A stretch of 64,000 bases of DNA from Burkholderia sp. Ax-1719 (GTDB lineage: Bacteria; Pseudomonadota; Gammaproteobacteria; Burkholderiales; Burkholderiaceae), in NCBI RefSeq assembly GCF_011753055.1, contig NZ_VWWJ01000009.1, positions 124,001 through 188,000 on the forward strand, read 5' to 3'. Positions 25,444 to 33,276 of this stretch are shown one piece after another (position 1 is the first letter of the stretch; each line of letters opens with the position of its first letter). Made by a program: the position numbers and the translations under genes. The notes under the pieces are model-generated. The model did not search any database, was not told the DNA's origin, and saw only the letters and a list, made by a program, of their open reading frames with translations.

Positions 25444-25551
25444 CCTACGGCGCGCGGCGGACATTGGTTTAGGCAGGGTCTGGTTTCGTGCCACGGAAAT
25501 CGGGGATTGTTGGGTGAAAGCGAGACTGGCTGTTAGTTGCATTAGGTGCCT

Positions 25552-25582
25552 TAAAAACAGCGGGCCGAAAAGGCCCGCTGTT
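25552..25582 (-). terminator. Rho-independent terminator of the P-type ATPase gene
   Basis: On the minus strand AACAGCGGGCC-TTTTC-GGCCCGCTGTT is an 11-bp perfect stem followed by TTTAAG, directly after the ATPase stop codon. On the plus strand it may also catch lhr transcripts, though the T-tract there is weak. Confidence 0.88.
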
Positions 25583-25585
25583 CTC

Positions 25586-28162
25586 TCAGCCCGCCAGCGC
25601 GACAGCCGGACGATCGGCAAAATGCCGCCGCACCCGCAGCCCGTTAGCCACCACCAGCAGACTCGCCCCGACATCCGCGAACACCGCCATCCAGAGCGTT
25701 GCCTCGCCCGCCAGCGCCAGCGCGAGGAACACCACCTTGATCAGCAGCGCGAGCGCGATGTTCTGCATCAGCACCGCCGAGACCTTGCGGCTTAGGCCGA
25801 TGAACGCCGCGATCTTGCGCGGATCGTCGTCCATGATCGCGACGTCGGCGGTCTCGAGCGCCGTCGCCGTGCCCGCCGCACCCATCGCGAAACCGATGTC
25901 GGCGCGCGCCAGCGCGGGCGCGTCGTTCACGCCATCGCCGACCATCGCCGTCATGCCGCGCTGCGCCGAGAGTTCGGCGATCGCGTCCTGCTTGTCCTGC
26001 GGCAGCAGGTTGCCACGCGCATCGTCGATGCCAAGCGGCCCGGCGATGGCGCGCGCCGTGGTCGGGTTGTCGCCGGTCAGCATCACGGGCGTGACGCCCA
26101 GGCGCTTGAGCGCGCGCATCGCGGACGCACTCTCGGGCCGCACCGCATCGGCGACCGCGAACAGCGCCACCGCTTCGCGCGAGGAACACAGCACGATCGC
26201 CGTCTTGCCTGCGGCTTCGAGACGGGCCAACTGCGTTTCGAGTTCGGGCGAACACAGGCCCAGCGATTCCACCAGCCGATGGTTGCCCAGGTGCCAGGCT
26301 TCGCCGCCAATACGCCCCGTCACGCCCTGGCCATTGAGCACCGTGAAGTCGTCGACTTTTTCCAGCGACGCGCCTTCGTCCAGATCGCGCCAGCCCGCCA
26401 CGATCGCGCGGGCGACCGGGTGCGTGCTCGCATCGTCGAGACTGGCGGCCAGGCGCAGCACCTCAGGCCTGGACAGGGCGCCCAGCGCCAGCACGTCGGT
26501 CAGTTGCGGCTTGCCGCGCGTGAGCGTGCCGGTCTTGTCGAGCGCCACGGCCTTAAGCAGACGGCCGCGTTCGAGCCACACGCCGCCCTTCACCAGAATG
26601 CCGTTGCGGGCCGCTGCCGCGAGACCGCTCACGACCGTGACCGGCGTTGCGACCACCAGCGCGCACGGGCAGGCGATCACGAGCAGCACGAGCGCCTTGT
26701 AGAGCCACGCGCTCCAGGCGCCGCCCAACGCGAGCGGGCCGCCCACGGCGATCAGCACCGCGAACGCCACCACCGCAGGCGTGTAATAGCGGGCGAACTG
26801 ATCAACGAAACGCTGTGTCGGCGCGCGCTGCGCCTGCGCGTCCTGCACCGCCGAAGCGATACGCGCGAGCGTGCTGTCGCGCGCGGTCGCGGTGACGATC
26901 GCTTCGACTACGCCGTCGACGACAATGCTGCCCGCGTAGAGCGCATCGCCTTCGGTCTTGTCGACGGGCAGGCTTTCGCCGGTGATGGGCGCCTGATCGA
27001 GCGCCGCGCGGCCTGTGCTCACCTCGGCATCGACCGGCACGCGCTCGCCGGTGCGCACGCGGATGCGCGCGCCGACCGCAACTTCGCCGACCGCGCTGGT
27101 ACGCCATTCGCCTTGAGCACCGACCGCCGATGCATCGGCGAACCAGACTTCGGCGGTTTCAGGCGCGAGCGCCGTGAGCGAGCGAATCGCGTGACGCGCG
27201 CGCTCCAGCGACAGCGCCTCGATTTCTTCCGCCAGCGCGAACAGGAACACGACCATCGCCGCTTCCGGCCACTTGCCGATCGCAATCGCCCCGGCCACCG
27301 CCAGCGACATCAGAAAATAGATGTTGATGGTGAAGTTCTTGAGCGCGATCCAGCCTTTCTTCAGCGTCGGCAGACCCGCGCACAGCAGCGAGACGGCAGC
27401 GCAGATCAGTACCGCGATGCCTGCTTCCTTGCCGGTCGTCCAGGCCAGCACTTCCGCGCCCGCGGCGGCAACGCCGCTCGCCGCAAGCAGCAGCTTCTGG
27501 CGCATTGCGAGGCCCGGCGCGGGCGCGGAGTCGCCCGCGCTCGCATCATCGCCATCGGCCAGCACGCGCGGCGCCATATCGAGCGCACGCAACGCGGTTT
27601 CGAGCGGCTGCGCATCGGCCAGCGTGTGATAAACGGTCAGTTCGCGCGCCAGCAGGTCGAAGTCGAGGCGCGCGACGCCCTGCATCGGTTCGAGGCGGTT
27701 GCGGATCAACCGCTCTTCGGTCGGGCAATCCATGTTCTCGATGCGGTAGCGCGCGCGCTGGGTGCCTTCGGGCGCAGGTGCGACCGGTCGGTTGCGCCCA
27801 CTCTGCGGCGCAGCGCCGTGGCAGCACGATGCGCCCGCGTGGCTGGCGTGGTCGTGTTCGTGGCCGCTGTGAGCGTCGGCGTGCTTATGCTCGTGCTTAT
27901 GCTCGTGCTTATGCTCGTGCGCGTGATCGTCGGTGTGGCCGTGGTCGTGGCCATACGCGTGGCCATGTCCGCCGTGATCGTGATCGTGGGCGTGATCGTG
28001 TGCATGTCCATGATCGTGACCCTCATGGTCGTGCCCCGTTTCAATCTCATCCCGCGCTGTTACCGCCGTGCCGCCGCCTGCCGTGCTCCGCTCGTCGGCA
28101 CGCGCCCGCAAGCGCTGCGCGAAAACGCCCTGTGCGCCCCGCGACAAGAAAATCTGGACCAT
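25586..28162 (-). CDS. cadA: Cd2+/Zn2+/Pb2+-exporting P1B-type ATPase with His-rich N-terminus
   Basis: An 858-residue heavy-metal efflux ATPase. Residues 43-115 contain about 29 histidines in HD/HE/HK/HG pairs. A degenerate HMA domain follows (NMDCPTEE at 143-150, one cysteine instead of CxxC). Next come the transmembrane helices, TGES, the metal-site CPC (VIACPCALVVATP), the phosphorylated Asp in DKTGTLT, HPVA and the hinge GDGVNDAPALA. CPC with these features is typical of the ZntA/CadA/PbrA group. It is divergent from a CadR/PbrR-type regulator with a MerR-type promoter between. The exact metal cannot be told, and the gene symbol is by family. The ATG follows GGGAG. Confidence 0.92.
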   Translation of the reverse strand: MVQIFLSRGAQGVFAQRLRARADERSTAGGGTAVTARDEIETGHDHEGHDHGHAHDHAHDHDHGGHGHAYGHDHGHTDDHAHEHKHEHKHEHKHADAHSGHEHDHASHAGASCCHGAAPQSGRNRPVAPAPEGTQRARYRIENMDCPTEERLIRNRLEPMQGVARLDFDLLARELTVYHTLADAQPLETALRALDMAPRVLADGDDASAGDSAPAPGLAMRQKLLLAASGVAAAGAEVLAWTTGKEAGIAVLICAAVSLLCAGLPTLKKGWIALKNFTINIYFLMSLAVAGAIAIGKWPEAAMVVFLFALAEEIEALSLERARHAIRSLTALAPETAEVWFADASAVGAQGEWRTSAVGEVAVGARIRVRTGERVPVDAEVSTGRAALDQAPITGESLPVDKTEGDALYAGSIVVDGVVEAIVTATARDSTLARIASAVQDAQAQRAPTQRFVDQFARYYTPAVVAFAVLIAVGGPLALGGAWSAWLYKALVLLVIACPCALVVATPVTVVSGLAAAARNGILVKGGVWLERGRLLKAVALDKTGTLTRGKPQLTDVLALGALSRPEVLRLAASLDDASTHPVARAIVAGWRDLDEGASLEKVDDFTVLNGQGVTGRIGGEAWHLGNHRLVESLGLCSPELETQLARLEAAGKTAIVLCSSREAVALFAVADAVRPESASAMRALKRLGVTPVMLTGDNPTTARAIAGPLGIDDARGNLLPQDKQDAIAELSAQRGMTAMVGDGVNDAPALARADIGFAMGAAGTATALETADVAIMDDDPRKIAAFIGLSRKVSAVLMQNIALALLIKVVFLALALAGEATLWMAVFADVGASLLVVANGLRVRRHFADRPAVALAG
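27881..27916 (-). repeat. Tandem 12-bp repeat encoding KHEH units
   Basis: GTGCTTATGCTC on the plus strand occurs three times without change and encodes EHKHEHKHEHKH in the His-rich domain of the ATPase. It is likely to expand or contract by replication slippage. Confidence 0.9.
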
Positions 28163-28191
28163 GGCCGATTTCTCCCAAAAGTGACAGAATC

Positions 28192-28222
28192 ATTGGACAG
28201 CCTGTAGCCGCTACAGGGTCAA
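28192..28222 (-). promoter_or_regulatory. MerR-type promoter/operator of the metal ATPase gene
   Basis: On the minus strand TTGACC (-35) and TCCAAT (-10) are separated by 19 bp, the overlong spacing that MerR-family activators correct. Over the spacer lies the perfect dyad CCTGTAGC-G-GCTACAGG (28201-28217). The -10 is about 30 bases from the ATPase ATG. The regulator gene is divergent. Confidence 0.88.
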
Positions 28223-28261
28223 GCCTTTTTTGGGAATCTGGGAAATCTGGGAATCGCGACG

Positions 28262-28777
28262 ATGAGAATCGGAGAACTGGCGCGTCACGCGCATTGCGAC
28301 GTCGAAACGGTGCGCTTCTACGAGCGCGAAGGTTTGCTGGACGAACCCGCGCGCGAAACCAACGGATACCGCAGCTACACGGTCGCGCACGCCGCGCAGC
28401 TCAATTTCATCCGCCACTGCCGCTCGCTCGGCATCGGCCTGTCGGACATCCGCATGCTGAGGCGTTATCAGGCCGATCCGGATCAGCCCTGCGACGAAGT
28501 GAACGCGCTGATCGACTGCCAGATCGCGCGCATCCACGAACAGATCGAAACGATGCGCGTGCTAGAGCAGCAGCTACGCACGCTGCGCGACAGCTGCAAT
28601 GCGCGCCATAGCAGCGCGGAGTGCGGGATCATGAAGAATCTGGAGCAGCCCGTCGACGAGGAAAACTGCTCCTGTCATGCGGATGCCGTGCATGCAGACC
28701 ATGCGGATCACGGCGATGGCCATGATCCGGTCGCGGAAGATTCGCCGCGCGAAGGGCGCGAGCCCGCCCATCGCTAG
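28262..28777 (+). CDS. cadR: Cd(II)/Pb(II)-responsive MerR-family regulator
   Basis: A 171-residue MerR regulator of the CadR/PbrR group. The winged HTH begins MRIGELARHAHCDVETVRFY and has the Y-E-R-E-G-L-L wing. The three metal-binding cysteines of the group are at Cys77, Cys112 and Cys121. After the normal end of the family (near residue 130) it has a 40-residue tail with CSCH and repeated H-A-D/H-A-H units, so it adds further His and Cys ligands. His-rich tails are known for some CadR proteins. It is divergent from the ATPase gene and should activate that gene on metal binding. The ATG at 28262 is unambiguous. Confidence 0.92.
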   Translation: MRIGELARHAHCDVETVRFYEREGLLDEPARETNGYRSYTVAHAAQLNFIRHCRSLGIGLSDIRMLRRYQADPDQPCDEVNALIDCQIARIHEQIETMRVLEQQLRTLRDSCNARHSSAECGIMKNLEQPVDEENCSCHADAVHADHADHGDGHDPVAEDSPREGREPAHR

Positions 28778-28847
28778 ATGAGACACGCGCGGGCACACGC
28801 AAGGCGCGGCCCGCGTCGCGGCGAATTCAAACCGCTAGCGCTTCAAC

Positions 28848-30308
28848 TCAAGGCGCCGAAGCAATCACTTCGGCGACCGTGGCCGTGAGCTTCTTCGCGT
28901 AAGGCACATGCAGGAACTCGTTCGGGCCGTGTGCATTCGACTTCGGGCCGAGCACGCCGCACACCATGAACTGCGACTTCGGGAAGCCGGCCTGCAGCAC
29001 GTTCATCAGCGGGATCGTGCCGCCCTGGCCGAGATACGCGCAGTCTGCGCCAAAGTGATTGCGCGAGGCCGTATCGAGCGCCTGCGAGAGCCACGGCGCG
29101 AGATCCGGCGCGCTCCAGCCATTGGCCGCGCCAACATCGGGTTTGAACGTGACGCGCGCGTTATAAGGCGGATCGACTTCGAGCAGCGCTTTCAGATCCG
29201 CCACGGCCTTGGCCGCATCCAGCAGCGGCGGCAGACGCAGCGAGAGCTTGAACGCCGTGCGCGGACGCAGCACGTTGCCCGCATTCTCCAGCGCGGGCAA
29301 ACCCGCCGCGCCCGTCACGGACAGCGACGGCCGCCACGTGGAATCGAGCAGCGCCTGTTGCGGATCGGTAGTCGTCGGCAGCACGCGGCGGCCATCCAGA
29401 CCACACGCCCACGGCATGCTCTTCCAGACGTTCTCGCCAAGGATCTTTGCGGTGACTTCCGCTTCGGCCAGACGTTTGGACGGAATCGGAATATGGAAGC
29501 CTTCCGGCAGCAGCGTGCCGGTGCGCGCGTCTTCGAGTCGTTCGAACAGCTGACGCATCACGCGGAAGCTCGACGGCGCGATACCGCCGTACGAACCCGA
29601 GTGGATGCCCTCTTCGAGCACTTCCACTTCCAGATCGCCGGTCACCAGGCCGCGCAGCGACGTGGTGAGCCAGAGCTGATCGTAGTTGCCCGCGCCCGAA
29701 TCGAGGCAGACGACCAGACCGACGCTACCGAGGCGGTCACGCAGTGCATCGACATAGGGCAGCAGATCGTAGCTGCCCGACTCCTCACAGGTTTCAATCA
29801 GGCCCACGCAGCGCGGACGCTCGACGCCCTGGGCGTCCAACGCCGCCAGCGCCGTCACGCTGGCGTAGATCGCGTAACCGTCGTCCGCCCCGCCGCGACC
29901 GTACAGACGGCCGTCTTCGAACTTGGGCGTCCACGGGCCGAGGTCGTTGCGCCAACCGTCGAACTCGGGCTGCTTGTCGAGGTGACCGTAGAGCAGGACG
30001 GTTTCGCTGCTGCCCGAGCGCGTGGCCGGCGCTTCGAAGAAGATCACCGGCGTGCGGCCGGGCAACCGCACCACTTCGAGCTTCAGGCCGCGTACGGGCT
30101 GGGTCTCGGCCCATTTTGCGGCTTCCAGCACCACGCGCTCCAGATAGCCGTGCTGCGCCCAGTTGGCGTCGAAGGCAGGACTCTTCGCGGGCACCGCGAT
30201 GTAGTCCGTGAGCGCGGGAACGATTTCGTCGTTCCATTTGCGCTCCACGAACGCGCGCAGTTCGTCGTGATCGAGTTGGCGGGTGACCTCTGTCGTGTCT
30301 GAGCTCAT
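28848..30308 (-). CDS. M20-family metallopeptidase (dipeptidase-like)
   Basis: A 486-residue M20 peptidase. Metal ligands sit in LLYGHLDKQPE (His and Asp), GRGGADDGYA (Asp), and CEESGS (catalytic and metal Glu), followed by the dimerisation domain and a C-terminal His segment (SNAHGPNEFLHVP). The family includes carnosinase-type dipeptidases and cytosolic non-specific dipeptidases that use two zinc ions. I chose the ATG at 30308; a longer frame adds an unrelated leader. No signal peptide, so cytoplasmic. It is a single gene convergent with cadR. Confidence 0.92.
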   Translation of the reverse strand: MSSDTTEVTRQLDHDELRAFVERKWNDEIVPALTDYIAVPAKSPAFDANWAQHGYLERVVLEAAKWAETQPVRGLKLEVVRLPGRTPVIFFEAPATRSGSSETVLLYGHLDKQPEFDGWRNDLGPWTPKFEDGRLYGRGGADDGYAIYASVTALAALDAQGVERPRCVGLIETCEESGSYDLLPYVDALRDRLGSVGLVVCLDSGAGNYDQLWLTTSLRGLVTGDLEVEVLEEGIHSGSYGGIAPSSFRVMRQLFERLEDARTGTLLPEGFHIPIPSKRLAEAEVTAKILGENVWKSMPWACGLDGRRVLPTTTDPQQALLDSTWRPSLSVTGAAGLPALENAGNVLRPRTAFKLSLRLPPLLDAAKAVADLKALLEVDPPYNARVTFKPDVGAANGWSAPDLAPWLSQALDTASRNHFGADCAYLGQGGTIPLMNVLQAGFPKSQFMVCGVLGPKSNAHGPNEFLHVPYAKKLTATVAEVIASAP

Positions 30309-30519
30309 GGTGTGGGGAGTCTTTGCCGGAAAAACCCCGATCATAGACCCGAACGCCCGTTCACCCAAAGCGTTGGCGCTCACGTTGGCCATCCGGCCAG
30401 GTGAGTTTCAGGCTCTCGTCAGACTTTTGCCATTCACTTGAAAGGCTATTCTTAACGCCGGACGCGATACGCGCGACAATGAACCTTCGGGGGCGACGCC
30501 CTGTCGCGGAGGATTCATC

Positions 30520-30840
30520 ATGGCGAGCCATTCCATATTCGAGATCGTGGTCCTGCTGGCAGCAGTCATGCTGTATTTCCTGCCCGCAATGATCGCCGAT
30601 CGCCGCAAGCGTCACGACCTGCTGATCATCGCCTTGTTCAATGCGGTGGTCGGCTGGACGGTGCTTGGCTGGTTTCTGGCGCTGTTCTGGTCCTTGCAGC
30701 CGAATCCGCCCAGGGACATCGGCGACAACGTGCAGAAGAAGAAAAAGATCATCGGCATGCAGTTGTTTTCGCGCCGCCTCGACGCTCGCGCCCAGGCTCG
30801 CCAGTCGCGCAACGCCGACCGCGAAGGCTCCTCGCGCTAA
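30520..30840 (+). CDS. Superinfection-immunity family small membrane protein
   Basis: A 106-residue protein with two hydrophobic helices. The first (IVVLLAAVMLYFLPAMIA) is followed by RRKRHDLLIIALFNAVVGWTVLGW, which I cite in pieces as RRKRHDLL and FNAVVGWTVLGW; FN-x4-GWT-x2-GW is the mark of the Imm_superinfect family. Family members were named after phage T4 Imm but are widespread in chromosomes with unknown role. The C-terminal part is charged (KKKKIIG, then Arg-rich). GGAGG precedes the ATG by 8 bases. There is no phage context. Confidence 0.85.
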   Translation: MASHSIFEIVVLLAAVMLYFLPAMIADRRKRHDLLIIALFNAVVGWTVLGWFLALFWSLQPNPPRDIGDNVQKKKKIIGMQLFSRRLDARAQARQSRNADREGSSR

Positions 30841-31036
30841 TGCCAGCCGACGTTGGCAACGGATAACCCCTGGCCGAATGGCCAACGACACGCAAACGGC
30901 CGGGCGCAGACCCGCCAGCCGTGAAATAATTAAGACAAACACCGCCGAATTGCGAAAACCGCCGCTGCTCCGCTCTCTCTGCCGCGCGTAGCGCATTTCC
31001 TCCTGTCGTCTGACCCGCAGCACCACGGAGCCCGCC

Positions 31037-31669
31037 ATGCCCCATGTCGCCCCGCTGTTCGCCTTTGCCGCTGTCTCCCTCGGAATGGCGCTCACGCCCG
31101 GACCCAACATGATCTATCTGATCTCGCGCTCGATCTGCCAGGGGCGCAAGGCCGGACTGATTTCCTTAGGCGGCGTCGCACTGGGTTTCATCTTCTATAT
31201 GCTGTGCGCGGCGTTCGGCATTACCGCGCTGTTGATGGCCGTGCCGTTCGCCTACGATGCGCTGCGTCTGGGCGGCGCGCTTTATCTCGCGTGGCTCGCA
31301 TGGCAGACGCTCAAGCCGGGTGGTCGCTCGCCGTTCCAGGTGCGCGAACTGACGCCCGACCGTCCCGGCAAGCTGTTCCTGATGGGCTTCGTCACCAACC
31401 TGCTGAACCCGAAGGTTGCGATTCTCTATCTCTCGCTGCTGCCGCAATTCATCGACCCAAGCCAGGGCAGCGTGCTCGCGCAGTCCATCGAACTGGGCAC
31501 GGTGCAGATTCTGTTGTCGATCACGGTCAACGCCACCGCGGCGATCACGGCCGGCACGATCGCGTCGTTTCTCGCGGGCCGTCCGAAGTGGCTCGCGTTT
31601 CAGCGTTATCTGATGGGTACGGTGCTGGCCGGCCTCGCGGTGCGCATTGCCGCCGAAGGACAGCGCTAG
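31037..31669 (+). CDS. LysE-family amino acid exporter
   Basis: A 210-residue inner-membrane protein with about six hydrophobic segments. It begins with the LysE/RhtB pattern SLGMALTPGPNMIYLISRSI near residue 14, then GVALGFIFYMLCAAFG, and FVTNLLNPKVAILYLSLLPQF near residue 120. The family exports amino acids or homoserine lactone-like compounds; the substrate is unknown. GGAG lies 8 bases before the ATG. The gene is unlinked to any regulator. Confidence 0.9.
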   Translation: MPHVAPLFAFAAVSLGMALTPGPNMIYLISRSICQGRKAGLISLGGVALGFIFYMLCAAFGITALLMAVPFAYDALRLGGALYLAWLAWQTLKPGGRSPFQVRELTPDRPGKLFLMGFVTNLLNPKVAILYLSLLPQFIDPSQGSVLAQSIELGTVQILLSITVNATAAITAGTIASFLAGRPKWLAFQRYLMGTVLAGLAVRIAAEGQR

Positions 31670-31745
31670 TTCGGCCAGATCGATCTGGCGGCCCTGAGCA
31701 TTCGGGCCGCTGAACGCGCAGGACGGGCGCCGCGCAGGCGCCCGC

Positions 31746-32018
31746 TCACACGCCCCGCAAGGGCATGCGCATCCTGACGAGACCCGCCGAAATCAGGCGC
31801 GGCTCCATCTTCACCATATCCTGCGCGAACATGTCCTGGCGCAGTTCGCCGGTTTCGTCGAACCACTGGCAGATCAGCCAATGGCCGCTCGCGAAGCCCA
31901 CCGGCCCCGCGTACATCACTGTCATGCGCGGTCCACCCGATTTGAGCGTGACCACGTCGCCAATACCCGCTTCGGCGCTGTGCGGGCTTTCGGCGACCTC
32001 TTCGGTCGTATCAAGCAT
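31746..32018 (-). CDS. YodC/DUF2158 family protein
   Basis: A 90-residue protein with a central DUF2158 domain: GDVVTLKSGGPRMTVMYAG and WLICQWFDETGELRQDMF, as in YodC. Function is unknown. The ends are unlike family members. The ATG follows GGGGAA. It converges on the LysE gene, and an AT-rich gap of about 650 bases lies upstream. Confidence 0.85.
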   Translation of the reverse strand: MLDTTEEVAESPHSAEAGIGDVVTLKSGGPRMTVMYAGPVGFASGHWLICQWFDETGELRQDMFAQDMVKMEPRLISAGLVRMRMPLRGV

Positions 32019-32569
32019 GGAATTCCCCGAGTAAAAAGCTCGTGCCTCGAATAGTCCCCGGAGCGGATCTGGAACCCGCCTTTAGCCACAATTAGCCGCC
32101 ATTTCGATAATGTTATTGCGGCGGCTTCGAATAAGTCCGGCAAGACTAACAATGCGAATTAAATCACGCAAGCGATTTTATCCCGACTACGGGAAAGCCA
32201 CATTTCAGGTGTAAAAATCGATTTGGCTAATTGTCCTACTCAACCGCCGCTATCTACGCTTTAGCGCATCAGCGTCCGCCTCACCGCGCCGAAACAGTCT
32301 TATTATTTGAAATATCGATGGCAAAATGCCGCAACATTCCGGCAACACTCAATCGTCGCCAGCAGATCCATACCGGCCGTCAAAAATAGCATTAACCATA
32401 TAGTTCAAATTCTGCTAGCTTCGAACGATATGCGTGAAAACGTTTACTGCAAAAAAACGTTCACACGTTTTATTTTTCACTCGCCCGGCGATCATATATT
32501 GATTTCCAGCCATTCAATGCGATTAACCGACCGATGGGTAAATCAATGCGCTGAAATATGATCGTCACG
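32019..32569. other. AT-rich intergenic island without a convincing gene
   Basis: This stretch is markedly richer in A and T than the rest of the window. No open frame has a good ribosome-binding site and coding bias; the longest begins with TTG at 32307. It contains several inverted repeats, including TGAAAACGTTT with AAACGTTCA near 32435-32464 and a large nested pair at 32489-32564. It could hold a promoter region, a small RNA or old acquired DNA. Confidence 0.55.
32489..32564. repeat. Nested inverted repeat in the AT-rich island
   Basis: CGATCATAT (32489-32497) pairs perfectly with ATATGATCG (32556-32564). Inside it ATTGATT (32498-32504) pairs with AATCAAT (32541-32547), leaving an 8-base bulge. 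The structure ends just before the terminator-like hairpin at 32584-32611. Confidence 0.6.
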
Positions 32570-32611
32570 CCAAAAACAAAAACGCCCCATCTGGCCGTCA
32601 CCGGATGGGGC
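32570..32611 (-). terminator. Rho-independent terminator of the C45 operon
   Basis: On the minus strand GCCCCATCCGG-TGACGG-CCAGATGGGGC is an 11-bp stem with one wobble pair, followed by GTTTTTGTTTTT. It lies about 60 bases after the carboxymuconolactone decarboxylase-family stop and so ends the three-gene operon. Confidence 0.85.
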
Positions 32612-32669
32612 TTTCGTACAACGTGTTCAGCGTATCCAGCGCCAGGCGCCAGATTGGGGGCAGATGCGC

Positions 32670-33236
32670 TTATTCGGGGAATGGCAGAGTCGTCTGGCCT
32701 TCCGCGCGCATGCCGAAGACGTTGAGCGTCATCGCCACCAGCGCGTAGTAGCCCAGCAGACCGACCAGGTTGATGGTCGTCTCATGCCCGAAACGCTCCA
32801 CGGCAAGCGCATAAGTGGCGTCCGAGACGCGCCTCGTGTCGTAAAGCTCGGTGGCGAAGGCGTAGATCAGCGCGTCGTCGGCTTCCTCGAAAACCGGCTG
32901 GGCGCCCATGCGGATCTGCTCGGCGAGCGCTTCGGGCACGCCCGCCTTGATGGCGATCGGATAGTGGATAAACCACTCCGCCTGCGCCTGCCAGCGTTGC
33001 GCCGTCACGAGAATCGCCAGTTCGGACAGGCGCAGCGACAGGCCCGTGCTGTAGCGGCAGAACGCGCCCAGGCGCTGGGCGTGCTGGGCAAGCTCGGGGC
33101 TATGGATCCAGCCGAGGAACGGGCCGTTCAGGTTGCCGCGCGGGCCAGAGAGAATTTCATCGAGCACGGCCTTCTGCTCGGGCGTCGCGCTGGCGGCGTC
33201 GAAGGCCGGCAGGCGCGGATTCTGGGATTGCGTCAT
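32670..33236 (-). CDS. Carboxymuconolactone decarboxylase-family protein
   Basis: A 188-residue CMD/AhpD-like protein. The family region covers LRLSELAILVTAQRWQAQAEWFIH, which I cite as LSELAILVTAQRW and AEWFIHYPIAIKAG. The usual CxxC of AhpD is absent, so it is not a peroxidase-type member. In CMD proteins of this branch the role is mostly unknown. It is the last gene of an operon with a class III aminotransferase and a C45 acyltransferase (40 and 66 bases between genes). Confidence 0.86.
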   Translation of the reverse strand: MTQSQNPRLPAFDAASATPEQKAVLDEILSGPRGNLNGPFLGWIHSPELAQHAQRLGAFCRYSTGLSLRLSELAILVTAQRWQAQAEWFIHYPIAIKAGVPEALAEQIRMGAQPVFEEADDALIYAFATELYDTRRVSDATYALAVERFGHETTINLVGLLGYYALVAMTLNVFGMRAEGQTTLPFPE

Positions 33237-33276
33237 CGATTCGCTCCGGAGAATTCGGGTGAAATCAGGTAAAGAC

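Noticed and set aside
27840..28060. Possible CRISPR-like or minisatellite array from repetitive DNA
   Set aside because: The repeats are His codon pairs of a coding region with 12-bp periodicity, no spacers.
26279..28207. 642-codon plus-strand frame opposite the metal ATPase
   Set aside because: Antisense to conserved P-type ATPase motifs; it has no ribosome-binding site or domain.
30520..30840. Prophage remnant because of the superinfection-immunity family name
   Set aside because: No phage genes, attachment repeats or tRNA are nearby; the family is widespread in chromosomes.
32307..32561. 84-codon frame in the AT-rich island
   Set aside because: It begins with TTG, has no ribosome-binding site, and its codons do not follow the third-position bias of neighbouring genes.
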